Positions 17,108-26,540 of a DNA stretch of 64,000 bases are shown here, in pieces; positions within the stretch are counted from its first letter, which is position 1; each line of letters opens with the position of its first letter. The stretch comes from CALDTK01 sp963837005 (GTDB lineage Bacteria; Bacteroidota; Bacteroidia; Chitinophagales; Saprospiraceae). A model generated the notes under the pieces. That model had not been told where the DNA came from, did no database searches, and was given only the letters and a program-made list of their open reading frames with translations. The stretch spans positions 1-64,000 of the forward strand of contig CAWIMC010000020.1 in the NCBI GenBank assembly GCA_963837005.1, written 5' to 3'. The translations under genes were made by a program, and so were the position numbers.

Positions 17108-17599
17108 ATGGCCTGGCAACGATCCCTCCGTACGCAGCGTGCCACCCCCGCCGAGGCCCGCAAGAAGGCCGAGCGCTACTGCGCCTACCAAGATCGCTGC
17201 CACCAGGAGGTGCGCCGCAAACTCTATGACCTCGGCCTGTGGCGCGACGACGTCGATCAGGTGATGGCGCAACTCATCGAAGATCGCTTCCTCGACGAGG
17301 AGCGCTACGCCCGGAGTTACGCGAGGGGCAAGTTTAGGATGAAGGGCTGGGGCCGCATCCGAATCACGCAAGAACTCAAGCAGCGGCAGGTAAGCGCCTA
17401 TTGCATCCGTGCAGGCCTGAGCGAGATAGAGGAGGTAGCTTACGCCAAAACCCTTCGCGAACTGATCGAGAAGTACGTCGAGCGCAAGGGGGCAGGACTC
17501 GATGGTTTTACGCTGCGGGGCAAGCTCTACGCCCTCGGACAGCGCAAAGGCTACGAGTACGCGCTCACCAAACAAGTCGTCGCGGAGGTGGTGGGCTGA
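17108..17599 (+). CDS. recX: Regulatory protein RecX
   Basis: 163 residues with the three-helix repeats of RecX: RCHQEVRRKLYDLGLWRDDV, LIEDRFLDEERYARSYARGK and WGRIRITQELKQRQVS. RecX binds and modulates the RecA filament in the cytoplasm. RecA is not in this window. A degenerate hairpin motif at 17437 reads as AYAKT. Confidence 0.9.
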   Translation: MAWQRSLRTQRATPAEARKKAERYCAYQDRCHQEVRRKLYDLGLWRDDVDQVMAQLIEDRFLDEERYARSYARGKFRMKGWGRIRITQELKQRQVSAYCIRAGLSEIEEVAYAKTLRELIEKYVERKGAGLDGFTLRGKLYALGQRKGYEYALTKQVVAEVVG

Positions 17600-17880
17600 G
17601 CGCGGGACCTGCGCAATGGGCTCTACAGGTCGCACAGTTGGAAAACGTCTTCCCGGTATACGTCCCCGATCGTGGGCGGAGGTGCGGGCAGAGCGAAGAA
17701 TGATATGGCAGCTTCGTTTGTTATGCGAACGATCATTGGCCTAGCCAAACCTTGGCCGTCGAATCTGCCCGCAAACCCAACAAAGTGCCAGATCGCGGCA
17801 CGCCTTGCCCTAAGTTTGCCGGTACCCAACCGATAAGACCGCTACACCAGGCCCGCCCCGCGGGACAAACACCAATTTTT

Positions 17881-19236
17881 ATGGGTAAGCGGATACCTTT
17901 CCTCGTCCTCGCGACGTGCATTTTCATTTGTCTGGCCTTCGTGCCGGAGTACGTCGCCTATGATGCCGCCACGATGGGCGCACTCGACACCGGCGACATC
18001 GCCTGGATGTTGATCTCCACGGCCTTAGTGCTGTTGATGACCCCTGGCCTGGCCTTCTTCTACGGCGGCATGGTCAACCGGCGCAACGTCATCTCGACCA
18101 TGATGCAGAGCTTCGTCTGCATGGGCGTCGTGGCCCTGCTCTGGATCATGTTCGGCTACTCGCTGGCCTTCGGCGAATCGATCGGGGGCGTCATCGGCGA
18201 CCCAACCACCTTCGCGTTCTTCAGCGGCGTAGGCCTCGGCCCAAAGGAGGGCATGACGATTCCGCACCTGCTGTTCGCGTTCTTCCAGATGAAGTTCGCC
18301 ATCATCACCCCGGCCCTCATTACAGGCTCCTTCGCGGAGCGGATCCGGTTTCGGAGCTACATCCTGTTTACGGTGCTGTTCATCATCTTCATCTACTGCC
18401 CACTGTGTCACATGACCTGGGGAGGGGGCTGGTTTGGCGAGTGGGGTGTGCTCGACTTCGCGGGCGGCACGGTGGTCCACATGTCGGCAGGCTTCGCGGC
18501 CCTGGCGGGGGCATTTTACCTCGGCAAGCGCAACAACGTGACCCACGACCCGGCCAACGTACCCTTCATTGTGCTCGGCACGGCCCTCCTGTGGTTTGGG
18601 TGGTTCGGCTTCAACGCCGGCAGCGAGTTGGCCTCCGACAGCGTGGCCGTGCTCGCCTTCGCCAACACCATGATGGCCTCGGCTGCGGCGATGATCACGT
18701 GGATGTTCTTCGACCGCTCACGCGACCAGAAGATGTCGGCGGTCGGCGCTTGCATCGGGGCTGTAGTTGGCCTGGTGGCCATCACGCCGGCGGCGGGCTT
18801 CGTGAGTCTCGGGGAGGCGATCTTCATCGGGGCCATCGCGTCGTTCATCTCGAACCTCGCCGTGGAGTACAAGAATAAGCTCGGCTTCGACGACACGCTC
18901 GATGTCTTCCCTTGCCACGGGCTCGGGGGTATCGTCGGAATGCTCCTGACGGCCGTCTTCGCGGATGCCGACAAGGGCGGACTGCTGTCCTCTGGCACCT
19001 TCGGGCTAATGGGTGGTCACCTACTGGCGCTGCTCGTCACGTCGATCCTCGCCTTCGGTGGCTCCCTGCTGCTCTACAAGATCGTCGATATGGTGCTGCC
19101 GATGCGCGTCCGCGACTACCAGGAAGAGAAAGGTCTCGACCTCAGCCAGCATGGCGAGACCATCTTCCAGCGCGAGCGCCGCGACGAAATCATGGCCGAG
19201 GCTCGTAAGACCCGCGAACGTGGGGCATTCGTGTAG
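17881..19236 (+). CDS. amt: Ammonium transporter
   Basis: 451 residues from the ATG at 17881 (MGKRIPFLVLATCIFICLAF), an Amt/Mep/Rh-family channel of the inner membrane. The family segments MTPGLAFFYGGMVNRRNVIS, CHMTWGGGWFGEWGVLDFAGG and GFNAGSELASD are clear. The two pore His residues are in VVHMSAG and FPCHGLGG. Eleven or so hydrophobic helices can be followed. The frame is open upstream to 17752, but that part is not hydrophobic or conserved-looking. No PII (glnK) gene lies next to it. No hairpin motif copy was seen inside. Confidence 0.93.
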   Translation: MGKRIPFLVLATCIFICLAFVPEYVAYDAATMGALDTGDIAWMLISTALVLLMTPGLAFFYGGMVNRRNVISTMMQSFVCMGVVALLWIMFGYSLAFGESIGGVIGDPTTFAFFSGVGLGPKEGMTIPHLLFAFFQMKFAIITPALITGSFAERIRFRSYILFTVLFIIFIYCPLCHMTWGGGWFGEWGVLDFAGGTVVHMSAGFAALAGAFYLGKRNNVTHDPANVPFIVLGTALLWFGWFGFNAGSELASDSVAVLAFANTMMASAAAMITWMFFDRSRDQKMSAVGACIGAVVGLVAITPAAGFVSLGEAIFIGAIASFISNLAVEYKNKLGFDDTLDVFPCHGLGGIVGMLLTAVFADADKGGLLSSGTFGLMGGHLLALLVTSILAFGGSLLLYKIVDMVLPMRVRDYQEEKGLDLSQHGETIFQRERRDEIMAEARKTRERGAFV

Positions 19237-19644
19237 GGGGGCTTCGACATCCCAGAAGCACTGAAGTGCTTGCTGGCCCACAGGCAGACTCCGAAGCGGG
19301 TTCTCTCCCCCATCTCGTCGTTGGCCTGCCGCCGTGCCAACGGTGCTGAGCAGGCCGGAGGTCTGCCTGTGGGCCAGCCCTTGCTTGTTGAGTTTTAAAA
19401 AGTAAACTGCTCGTCCGAGCAGACCCGCTCCGGCGAGCGCACCCGAGCCGCCCCCCCGACCTTGGCGAAGCCACGTGCATAGCCTCCCCGCCCTCGGTGC
19501 CGAAGCGTAGCGCCTCCGTGTCCTCGGTGCCGAATCCCCGCAGCGGCGAAGCCGCTATTTCCGAGCGGCGATACAGAAGTACCAAGAACGCTACGCTCCC
19601 CGGAGCAGCGCTTTAATTTTTAGATCTCAATCAGCCCGGACTGG
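19237..19644. other. Gene-free stretch with a long inverted repeat
   Basis: No credible gene. An inverted repeat, CTGGCCCACAGGCAGAC (19273-19289) against GTCTGCCTGTGGGCCAG (19361-19377), is separated by about 70 nt and could fold into a large stem after amt. Farther on, CCTCGGTGCCGAA occurs twice (near 19492 and 19522). Function unknown. Confidence 0.6.
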
Positions 19645-20370
19645 CTATTTAATCGTCGCGACAAATCCCAACTGCCAATTAGCACCGGTCGGCGAGATTT
19701 CGACACCAGGCTTCTGGGTAAGGAAGTTGTCGCGGTCTAGTTCCTGGCTTACGCCAAAACGGTAGCCGACACTTCCGATCACGCGGAAGCCGCCACTTTT
19801 CGTATTGATTTCGATGGACTCGACCGTGAGTTGCGGACTGATGCCCACGGTGCCGGCAGTAAACTTATTTTCGTTGATATCGGCTGCGAAGCCTCCCATA
19901 TTGACGCGCGTCGTCACGAGGCGTAAAGCACCGGCGTCGACGTTTGCGCCGACGTAAACGTTCCAGGCACTTGGGTAAAGGAGGTCGAAGTCGATCGCGA
20001 CGGAGAAACCTCCAGCACGAGCGCGGGTGCTCTGGGCATCTGGAATAAACCCAAATCCCCCTGCCGGTCGGTCTTGTGGCGTCTCGAAATTCTCCGTGTA
20101 GAACCCAAACGTTGACTTCAATCTCCCCGGATACCGCCGACTCACGAAAAGACTGAGTCGGGCTGTATTCTCCGCGAGAGTTGGGAATCCTTGATTGCGC
20201 AAGGCGGTGTTCAATTCACCGAGGTCGTAGCGCTGCAGGCCTCCACTGAAGCCAAAACCTCCCGTGCCGACCTTTTGATCCATCGACATCTGCGTCTGGG
20301 CACCCGCCATTCCGAAGACCGATAGTGATAAGACGAATACGATACAGTTGAAAAGTAAGGATCTATTCAT
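19645..20370 (-). CDS. Secreted outer-membrane barrel-like protein of unknown function
   Basis: 241 residues from the ATG at 20368-20370. MNRSLLFNCIVFVLSLSVFG followed by MAGAQ is a signal peptide. The rest is Gly-rich with beta-strand spacing (SVAIDFDLLYPSAWNVYVGA, GGFRVIGSVGYRFGVSQEL, WQLGFVATIK), as in lipid-embedded barrels; the last strand ends in a hydrophobic residue. No named family recognised. A hairpin motif with GTAA loop lies at 19746 (FGVS). Confidence 0.65.
   Translation of the reverse strand: MNRSLLFNCIVFVLSLSVFGMAGAQTQMSMDQKVGTGGFGFSGGLQRYDLGELNTALRNQGFPTLAENTARLSLFVSRRYPGRLKSTFGFYTENFETPQDRPAGGFGFIPDAQSTRARAGGFSVAIDFDLLYPSAWNVYVGANVDAGALRLVTTRVNMGGFAADINENKFTAGTVGISPQLTVESIEINTKSGGFRVIGSVGYRFGVSQELDRDNFLTQKPGVEISPTGANWQLGFVATIK
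19746..19760 (-). repeat. Hairpin motif, stem GGC, loop GTAA
   Basis: The minus strand reads GTTTT-GGC-GTAA-GCC. Loop variant within GNRA. Confidence 0.88.
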
Positions 20371-20394
20371 AATTAACTGGAGACAGGTTGAGAT

Positions 20395-21592
<1,198 letters not shown>

Positions 21593-21632
21593 CGATGCAT
21601 AGCGGACATCCGCATACAGCATCCAAAACGAA

Positions 21633-21666
21633 GCGGCCCCTCCCGACGTAGATCAGGAGGGGCCGC
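21633..21666 (-). terminator. Rho-independent terminator after the first lipoprotein gene
   Basis: GCGGCCCCTCC (21633-21643) pairs perfectly with GGAGGGGCCGC (21656-21666). Read on the minus strand it is followed by TTCGTTTTGG, a short T-rich run, so it mainly serves the minus-strand gene; it also lies at the end of galK. Confidence 0.8.
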
Positions 21667-21686
21667 AATACGCTGTTGGGTCGTGC

Positions 21687-22238
21687 TCAGCGTCCGCCCA
21701 GCTTGGAGCCGGCAGCCCCCAGGGCGAAGGTCAGCGGCTTGAGCGATGGGTTATTGAGTTCGGCTACGTCCTCGCCAAGGCCATTGAGCAGCGTGCCGAC
21801 CTTTTTGCCGTCGATGCCCTTATCGCTGGTGAGTTCATTTTTGAGGTCTTTGAGACCCTGGCGAATCTCGTACATGCCATCGACACCGTCGAGGCGCTCC
21901 AGCCAACCGTCGATCGTAGCCACGGCACTGGCGGCGGGGATGGCCGTGAGGTCGTCGCGATTGCTCTTGACGGCCTTCAGCGTCTGGTCGAGATAGGCTA
22001 TATCGGTGCCGTTGCGGCCGCTTGTGGTATTGCCTACGTTGTCGGCGGCGTTCTCGATTCTGTTGCCTGCGGTAGTAGCTGCATTCTCAATGTCGTTGGC
22101 ACCACGCTCGAAGGCGTCTTCGGCGTCGTCGGCGGCATTCTCGATATCGGCCTCCATTTGCTCACCGGTTTGAGTGTCGCCGCAGGCGGTCATGGCGAGG
22201 GCGAGCACAAGGAGGAAGAGGAGTGGTTTGATCTGCAT
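21687..22238 (-). CDS. Lipoprotein, paralogue of the next gene
   Basis: 183 residues. MQIKPLLFLLVLALAMTACG ends in the lipobox MTAC, giving an acylated Cys, so it is an outer-membrane or periplasmic lipoprotein. A coiled, Asn/Ala-rich linker (ENAADDAEDAFERGANDIEN) leads to a C-terminal domain, DGWLERLDGVDGMYEIRQGL, VGTLLNGLGEDVAELNNPSL and ALGAAGSKLGG. That domain is shared almost line by line with the protein at 22398. No named family recognised. Each copy has its own terminator, so they are separate transcripts or a loosely coupled pair. Confidence 0.75.
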   Translation of the reverse strand: MQIKPLLFLLVLALAMTACGDTQTGEQMEADIENAADDAEDAFERGANDIENAATTAGNRIENAADNVGNTTSGRNGTDIAYLDQTLKAVKSNRDDLTAIPAASAVATIDGWLERLDGVDGMYEIRQGLKDLKNELTSDKGIDGKKVGTLLNGLGEDVAELNNPSLKPLTFALGAAGSKLGGR

Positions 22239-22333
22239 GGTGTGGTGGGTTTTAACCGGCGGTAGTAACGTTGATGCTGACGTGCTGGTTCAACGAAGCC
22301 TAGCGAGCGCCCGACCGCCGCGTTAGAAACAGA

Positions 22334-22365
22334 AAAGCCTCCCGGACGTGCATCCGGGAGGCTTT
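22334..22365. terminator. Bidirectional rho-independent terminator
   Basis: AAAGCCTCCCGGA (22334-22346) pairs with TCCGGGAGGCTTT (22353-22365) around CGTGCA. On the minus strand the stem is followed by TTTTCTG, ending the transcript of the 22398 gene. Confidence 0.88.
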
Positions 22366-22397
22366 CACAAGGCTAAGCTGTTGCGGTAACGCTGTGC

Positions 22398-22859
22398 CTA
22401 GAGGCCACCGAGCTTTGCGCCGGCTGCGTTGAGTGCATTCGCGAGGGGCGCAAGCGCTGGGTTGTTGAGCTCGTTGGTGTCCTCGCCGAGTGACTTGAGT
22501 ACAGTACCTACGGATACACCGTCGATGCCGTCCTCATCGGTGAGCTCTTCTTTGAGTTCCTTGAGGCCTTCGACGATTTCGTAGGTACCGTCTTTGCCTT
22601 CGAGGCGGCTGATCCAGCCGTCGATGTTCGCCACGGCTGCGGCTGGGGGGAGGGCAAGCAGGTCACCACCGGCACCGGTTACGGCGGAGATGGTCTCCTG
22701 GAAGTAGCCCATGGTAGCGGCGTCGGCACCAGCGTCCATGTTGGTGTCCATGTCCATGCCTTCCTCCATTTCGTCTTCGATTTCTTCGGCAGGGGTCTCG
22801 CCGCCACAGGAGGCGAGCGTGATCGCGAGCGGGAGGAGCAATAGGTACTGCAATTTCAT
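22398..22859 (-). CDS. Lipoprotein, paralogue of the preceding gene
   Basis: 153 residues from the ATG at 22857-22859. MKLQYLLLLPLAITLASCGG ends in lipobox LASC. A very acidic linker with Met and Asp (EEIEDEMEEGMDMDTNMDAG) follows. The C-terminal domain repeats that of the 21687 protein (IDGWISRLEGKDGTYEIVEG, VGTVLKSLGEDTNELNNPAL, LNAAGAKLGG). The pair arose by duplication and kept the domain while the linkers diverged. The role is unknown; the acidic linker could bind cations. Confidence 0.75.
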   Translation of the reverse strand: MKLQYLLLLPLAITLASCGGETPAEEIEDEMEEGMDMDTNMDAGADAATMGYFQETISAVTGAGGDLLALPPAAAVANIDGWISRLEGKDGTYEIVEGLKELKEELTDEDGIDGVSVGTVLKSLGEDTNELNNPALAPLANALNAAGAKLGGL

Positions 22860-22973
22860 ATTAACGGGTTGAGTGTTCTGGCCAAACGTGGCACCTGCAA
22901 AGTTGTTCGTTGTCGTTGGGTTGACCAAGCTATACGAGCGCTGTGTGGAAAAAGGGGGTTTGTGGCTTTGAAT

Positions 22974-24851
22974 CTACCTCAATACGGCTACCCAGTCCTG
23001 TGCCTCGTCGGGGGCCGTCACCACGACACCGACCGCTGAACCTGTTCCGCTAGAACCCTCGGTTGCCACGAGGGGCTCACTGCCCGCCACACTCTTGGCC
23101 GTCTGCGGATCGTACCACGTGATGCGTACATCGTCCGTATCGATGTCTCCCCCGAGAGTTAGCACGGCAGACCCACCCGCTGGGAGGTACAGCACGTACG
23201 TCGTCGTCTCGTCGGTGAGGCACCAGCCTGCAGTTACGAGGCTGTCTGCCGGGTGCATATCGGCCAGCGGCAGCGGCTCCAGGATCGTGCGTGCGGCCAG
23301 CGTCTGTCGCCAAAGTTGCTCACGCGAGCGAAAGTCTTCGGCGTCGAGGTCGTTCTGGTCGGTGAGCCAGCCGTAGTACCATTCCACGCCGTAGGCCCCG
23401 GCCATGTAACTCCCCCACAGCACCTCGCGGCGCAGGGTGTCGTGACGGGCGTCGGCGGCGTCGGCGAGGCTGCCGGTGTGCCAGGGGCCGATCTCGTCCA
23501 TCGCCAGCATCCAGCGGCGGCCGGCGCTATCGGAGCGCTGACGCCAGCGGAGTACCTCAGCGTGGACATCGGTGGCCTCGGAGATCTGGAGACTGATTCC
23601 CGCGAGGCTCGCGTTGCCGAGCAGTGGGTCGAGGATGGGAGCTTTTTGGTCGCCGTTCGGGAGGGTGTGGATGACGACGGGGTGGCGGTACGGATCGTTG
23701 GCCTCGAACCAGGCCACCATGGCGCTGCGCTGCGCGTCGGTTTGCGCGGGGTCCTCGGTCCAGGGCGTCGGACCGTTTTCCTCACCGAGGTTCCAGGTCA
23801 GCATACGGTGGTGCCCAAAACGGGCTACGAGTTCGCGATAGTAGAGTCGACGTAGGGGGCCCGTGTCGCCGTGGTCGAGGAGGGTCTCGTTCTCGGTCTC
23901 CTGGGTGACGACCTGGACGTGGATGCCGAGGTGCTCGGCGTGGGCGAAGACACGCTCCCACTGGGCGAGTTTACTTACGTCAAAACGGTCGAGCGTGTCG
24001 TGGCTCACGTAGGGCCACACGTCGCGGGCGTCGCCGCCGATGTTGTTGGTGAGCACGTAGATACCGTTGACGCCCTCGGCGGCGAGGTAGTTGAGCGCTC
24101 CGATGATGCCGCGGCTGCGGACGCTACTGAGGATCGTGTCTTCGGCCGTGCCGACCGCGATGTCGACATCGATGTCGATGGCGAGTTCGGTATGCGTCGC
24201 TACGACGCCCCAGGTCGGGTCTCCGCTGCGCCAGTCGCGGACGTGGGCGGGGTAAGTTTTGACGAAAGTCTTCGTGCTATCGTAGCTGTAGGTGCCGTCG
24301 AAGTCAGCGAAGGCGAGGAAGTTCTCGGGGCTGTTGGTGCCGCCCTTGAGGAAGAGCCTACCGCTTTGGCTAAAACGAGGATACCCGGAGCTGTCGTAGC
24401 GAAGCCAGCCGTCCGAGTCGCCGAGCGTATCCGACGCCACCGTGAAGGTCCCTTCCAGTGGGACGCCAACGGCCTCCCCGACGTAGGCCGTCTCACGCAA
24501 GGCGATCGAGTCGTCGCGCTCGAGCAGTCCGCGGTAGGTGTACGTGCCGGCCGCAAAACCCTGAAGCTGCGCACACCACTGGTCGCCGCCCACTGCGGAG
24601 GTGCTGTCGGCCTGCCCGTCGGCGGCAAAGTAGCCCGGCACAGTGTAGTTGCCCTCCGGGCCGGACACCTTGACGTTGAAGCGGTACTGGAGAAAAGGGT
24701 TGACGGAATCGCGCTCGGCTACGGGCGGGCCCGTGAGGCAGACAGTGAGCGCCCCGGAGCGTGGGTCGTGGTCGTGGGCCTCAGGCACGAGGGCGCAGGA
24801 AGGGCTGAGGGCAAGGACGGCGACGGCGGCGATGGCAAGGAGGGGGCGCAT
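22974..24851 (-). CDS. Secreted DUF5060-type glycoside hydrolase-like protein
   Basis: 625 residues. The N-terminus MRPLLAIAAVAVLALSPSCA is a lipoprotein signal (SPSC). An N-terminal beta domain (DSVNPFLQYRFNVKVSGPEG, GRLFLKGGTNSPENFLAFAD) resembles DUF5060. A TIM-barrel-like region follows (GVNGIYVLTNNIGGDARDVW, HRMLTWNLGEENGPTPW, MLAMDEIGPWHTG), with GEEN and DEIGP as candidate acid/base and nucleophile. A C-terminal beta domain (YVLYLPAGGSAVLTLGGDID) resembles a collagen-binding-like module. Such proteins act on extracellular polysaccharides. It is immediately upstream of nothing on its strand and follows the 24885 glycosidase by 33 bp, so probably an operon. Confidence 0.78.
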   Translation of the reverse strand: MRPLLAIAAVAVLALSPSCALVPEAHDHDPRSGALTVCLTGPPVAERDSVNPFLQYRFNVKVSGPEGNYTVPGYFAADGQADSTSAVGGDQWCAQLQGFAAGTYTYRGLLERDDSIALRETAYVGEAVGVPLEGTFTVASDTLGDSDGWLRYDSSGYPRFSQSGRLFLKGGTNSPENFLAFADFDGTYSYDSTKTFVKTYPAHVRDWRSGDPTWGVVATHTELAIDIDVDIAVGTAEDTILSSVRSRGIIGALNYLAAEGVNGIYVLTNNIGGDARDVWPYVSHDTLDRFDVSKLAQWERVFAHAEHLGIHVQVVTQETENETLLDHGDTGPLRRLYYRELVARFGHHRMLTWNLGEENGPTPWTEDPAQTDAQRSAMVAWFEANDPYRHPVVIHTLPNGDQKAPILDPLLGNASLAGISLQISEATDVHAEVLRWRQRSDSAGRRWMLAMDEIGPWHTGSLADAADARHDTLRREVLWGSYMAGAYGVEWYYGWLTDQNDLDAEDFRSREQLWRQTLAARTILEPLPLADMHPADSLVTAGWCLTDETTTYVLYLPAGGSAVLTLGGDIDTDDVRITWYDPQTAKSVAGSEPLVATEGSSGTGSAVGVVVTAPDEAQDWVAVLR

Positions 24852-24884
24852 GTTGGCGGGGAAGGTAGAGAATTGTTAGAGGCC

Positions 24885-26093
24885 CTACTTCCCCAGCAAG
24901 GGCGTTTTGGCGAAAGCCGCCACCGAATCCTGAAGCTCTGGATACATGCCCGTGCCACTAAACACCCCCTCCGGTACGCCGTGCTCGCCGTACTGGTAGA
25001 CGAAGATGAGGTCGGCGTAGGGTGCGTAATTTTCGAGCTGCAGGCGGAAGGTGGGCCAGTCGGCGCGCTTTTGCTCGGGACTCGCGACTACATCGGCCGG
25101 GGAGGTGGTGTAGCCGATCTCCCCGACGGAAATCTTGATGTTGGGGTAGGTCTCGGTGACCCACTTCGAGAAGTCGAAAAAGTCGAGGTACTCCGGGTTC
25201 TGGAGCACGCGATCAGGAGCCGAGAAGTACCAGGGCCAGCTCTTCATCTCGAGGGCGTACATGTGGTAGTCGGTCCAGCCACCGATCTCGTTGATGTATG
25301 CCCAGACGGCGGGGTCGATGCGGGAGACGTGGTCGTTGACGGCTGCGTTGTGGCGGTCGCGGATAAAGGAGGCGCCGAGGGCCAGTTCGCAGCTCGGGTT
25401 CTCCTTGTGTGCGCGGACGATACCGCGGCGCCAGCCATTGTAGGCGTCGAGGCGCCCAGGACTCGTGCCCCACTCCTCGTTGCCGGTCGCGAGGATGACG
25501 CCGCCGATGGGACCGTACGTAGCCAGGGCCACCTTGCCCCAGTTGTAGCCTGCGAGTTCGGGATCGTCACCGAGGGCTGCCACCGGCCACGACTTCTCGG
25601 GCCAGGTGGTGCCGCCGCCGCCGGGGATGGCGAAGACCTCGGGCGCGATCCAAATCTTACCGTCTGGGAACATCTTGCGCAACTCGATGACGCGGACGAG
25701 GTTCTGGCGCATCGACTTCGGATTGCAGGACCAGGGGTTTTGCTGGTTGAGACAAATCTCGAGTTGAGTGTCGCCCGGGTTGCCGCCGCCGTCGTAGTCC
25801 TTCTCCATGAGGTGGAAGTAGCGCACGTGCTTAAAGCGGCCTTCGAAGGGCTTCGGGTTGCCGTCGATCTGTTGGGCGTTGGCCCAGGTGATGTTGATGC
25901 CGAGCTTGTCGAAGTAAGTGACGGCGGAGTCGAGGGCGGGGCGGGTCGGGGCCGAAAGGGCCTCGGCGGCAGCCAGGAGCGCGTCTTCGCGAGGCGTCTC
26001 CTTCGTGAGGTCGACGCCGAACCAGGTGCCGACGGCGAGGACGAGAGCGGCTGCGGCAGTCTTGAGGGTAGTGAGCACGGTCATGTAGGGCAT
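24885..26093 (-). CDS. Secreted clan-A-like glycosidase, family not identified
   Basis: 402 residues. MTVLTTLKTAAAALVLAVGT is a signal or anchor helix. A TIM-barrel layout is suggested by VRYFHLMEKDYDGGG, ELRKMFPDGKIWIAPEVFAI, VILATGNEEWGTSPG and NIKISVGEIGYTTSP. The Glu residues in NEEWG and VGEIGY occupy the places of acid/base and nucleophile in clan GH-A enzymes, which is inference. It shares an orientation with the DUF5060-type gene 33 bp downstream, so the two likely degrade one glycan. Hairpin motif at 24904 reads as AFAKTPL near the C-terminus. Confidence 0.62.
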   Translation of the reverse strand: MPYMTVLTTLKTAAAALVLAVGTWFGVDLTKETPREDALLAAAEALSAPTRPALDSAVTYFDKLGINITWANAQQIDGNPKPFEGRFKHVRYFHLMEKDYDGGGNPGDTQLEICLNQQNPWSCNPKSMRQNLVRVIELRKMFPDGKIWIAPEVFAIPGGGGTTWPEKSWPVAALGDDPELAGYNWGKVALATYGPIGGVILATGNEEWGTSPGRLDAYNGWRRGIVRAHKENPSCELALGASFIRDRHNAAVNDHVSRIDPAVWAYINEIGGWTDYHMYALEMKSWPWYFSAPDRVLQNPEYLDFFDFSKWVTETYPNIKISVGEIGYTTSPADVVASPEQKRADWPTFRLQLENYAPYADLIFVYQYGEHGVPEGVFSGTGMYPELQDSVAAFAKTPLLGK

Positions 26094-26540
26094 TGGGAGT
26101 GCATGAACGTACGAAGGCGGGCGGCAGGTGTTGCGGGTGCGATAGGTTGCCTGGATTGGGGTAGGGCGGACGATGGGCCGAGGGTGGCAGTGAGGAAGTC
26201 GCGGGTGGAATGAGCCGGCGCGGCTTCAGTCCGAGCGTTCATACCGTACACCTCTATGCGGGATCAGAGGCTTGGACGCAGCGCATTGTGGTAAGGCGGT
26301 AGATCTCCCGGTCTGGTGCGCCCGCGAGCAAAATTCGTAGAATAATCGGATCAGTTTGTTGTGCCAGGCGAGTTGGTGATTCACAAAATTATATTACCGT
26401 AGGTGGCTTGTCTTGACGCATAACAAGGTGTAGTGTAGATGACGAAATATGAATAGGGCATAATTCTCCGGAAGGGGAGCGAACAAGATAGCGAAAGCGC
26501 CTGCGTCACGTAGGTTGCACGGGCTTAAACTACCCTCTTC
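26094..26540. other. Gene-free upstream region of the TonB-dependent receptor
   Basis: No convincing gene. The stretch 26320-26470 is clearly more AT-rich than its surroundings (for example AAAATTATATTACCG near 26385), as expected for a promoter region between divergent transcripts. I could not place a clean Bacteroidota -33/-7 pair (TTTG and TAnnTTTG) at proper spacing. Confidence 0.4.

Noticed and set aside
23871..26213. 780-codon plus-strand open frame
   Set aside because: It lies antisense to two glycosidase-like genes with signal peptides and motifs; a GC-rich shadow frame.
26355..26398. Bacteroidota-type promoter upstream of the TonB receptor
   Set aside because: A TTTG and an AT-rich box are present, but their spacing is about 30 nt, too long for a -33/-7 pair.
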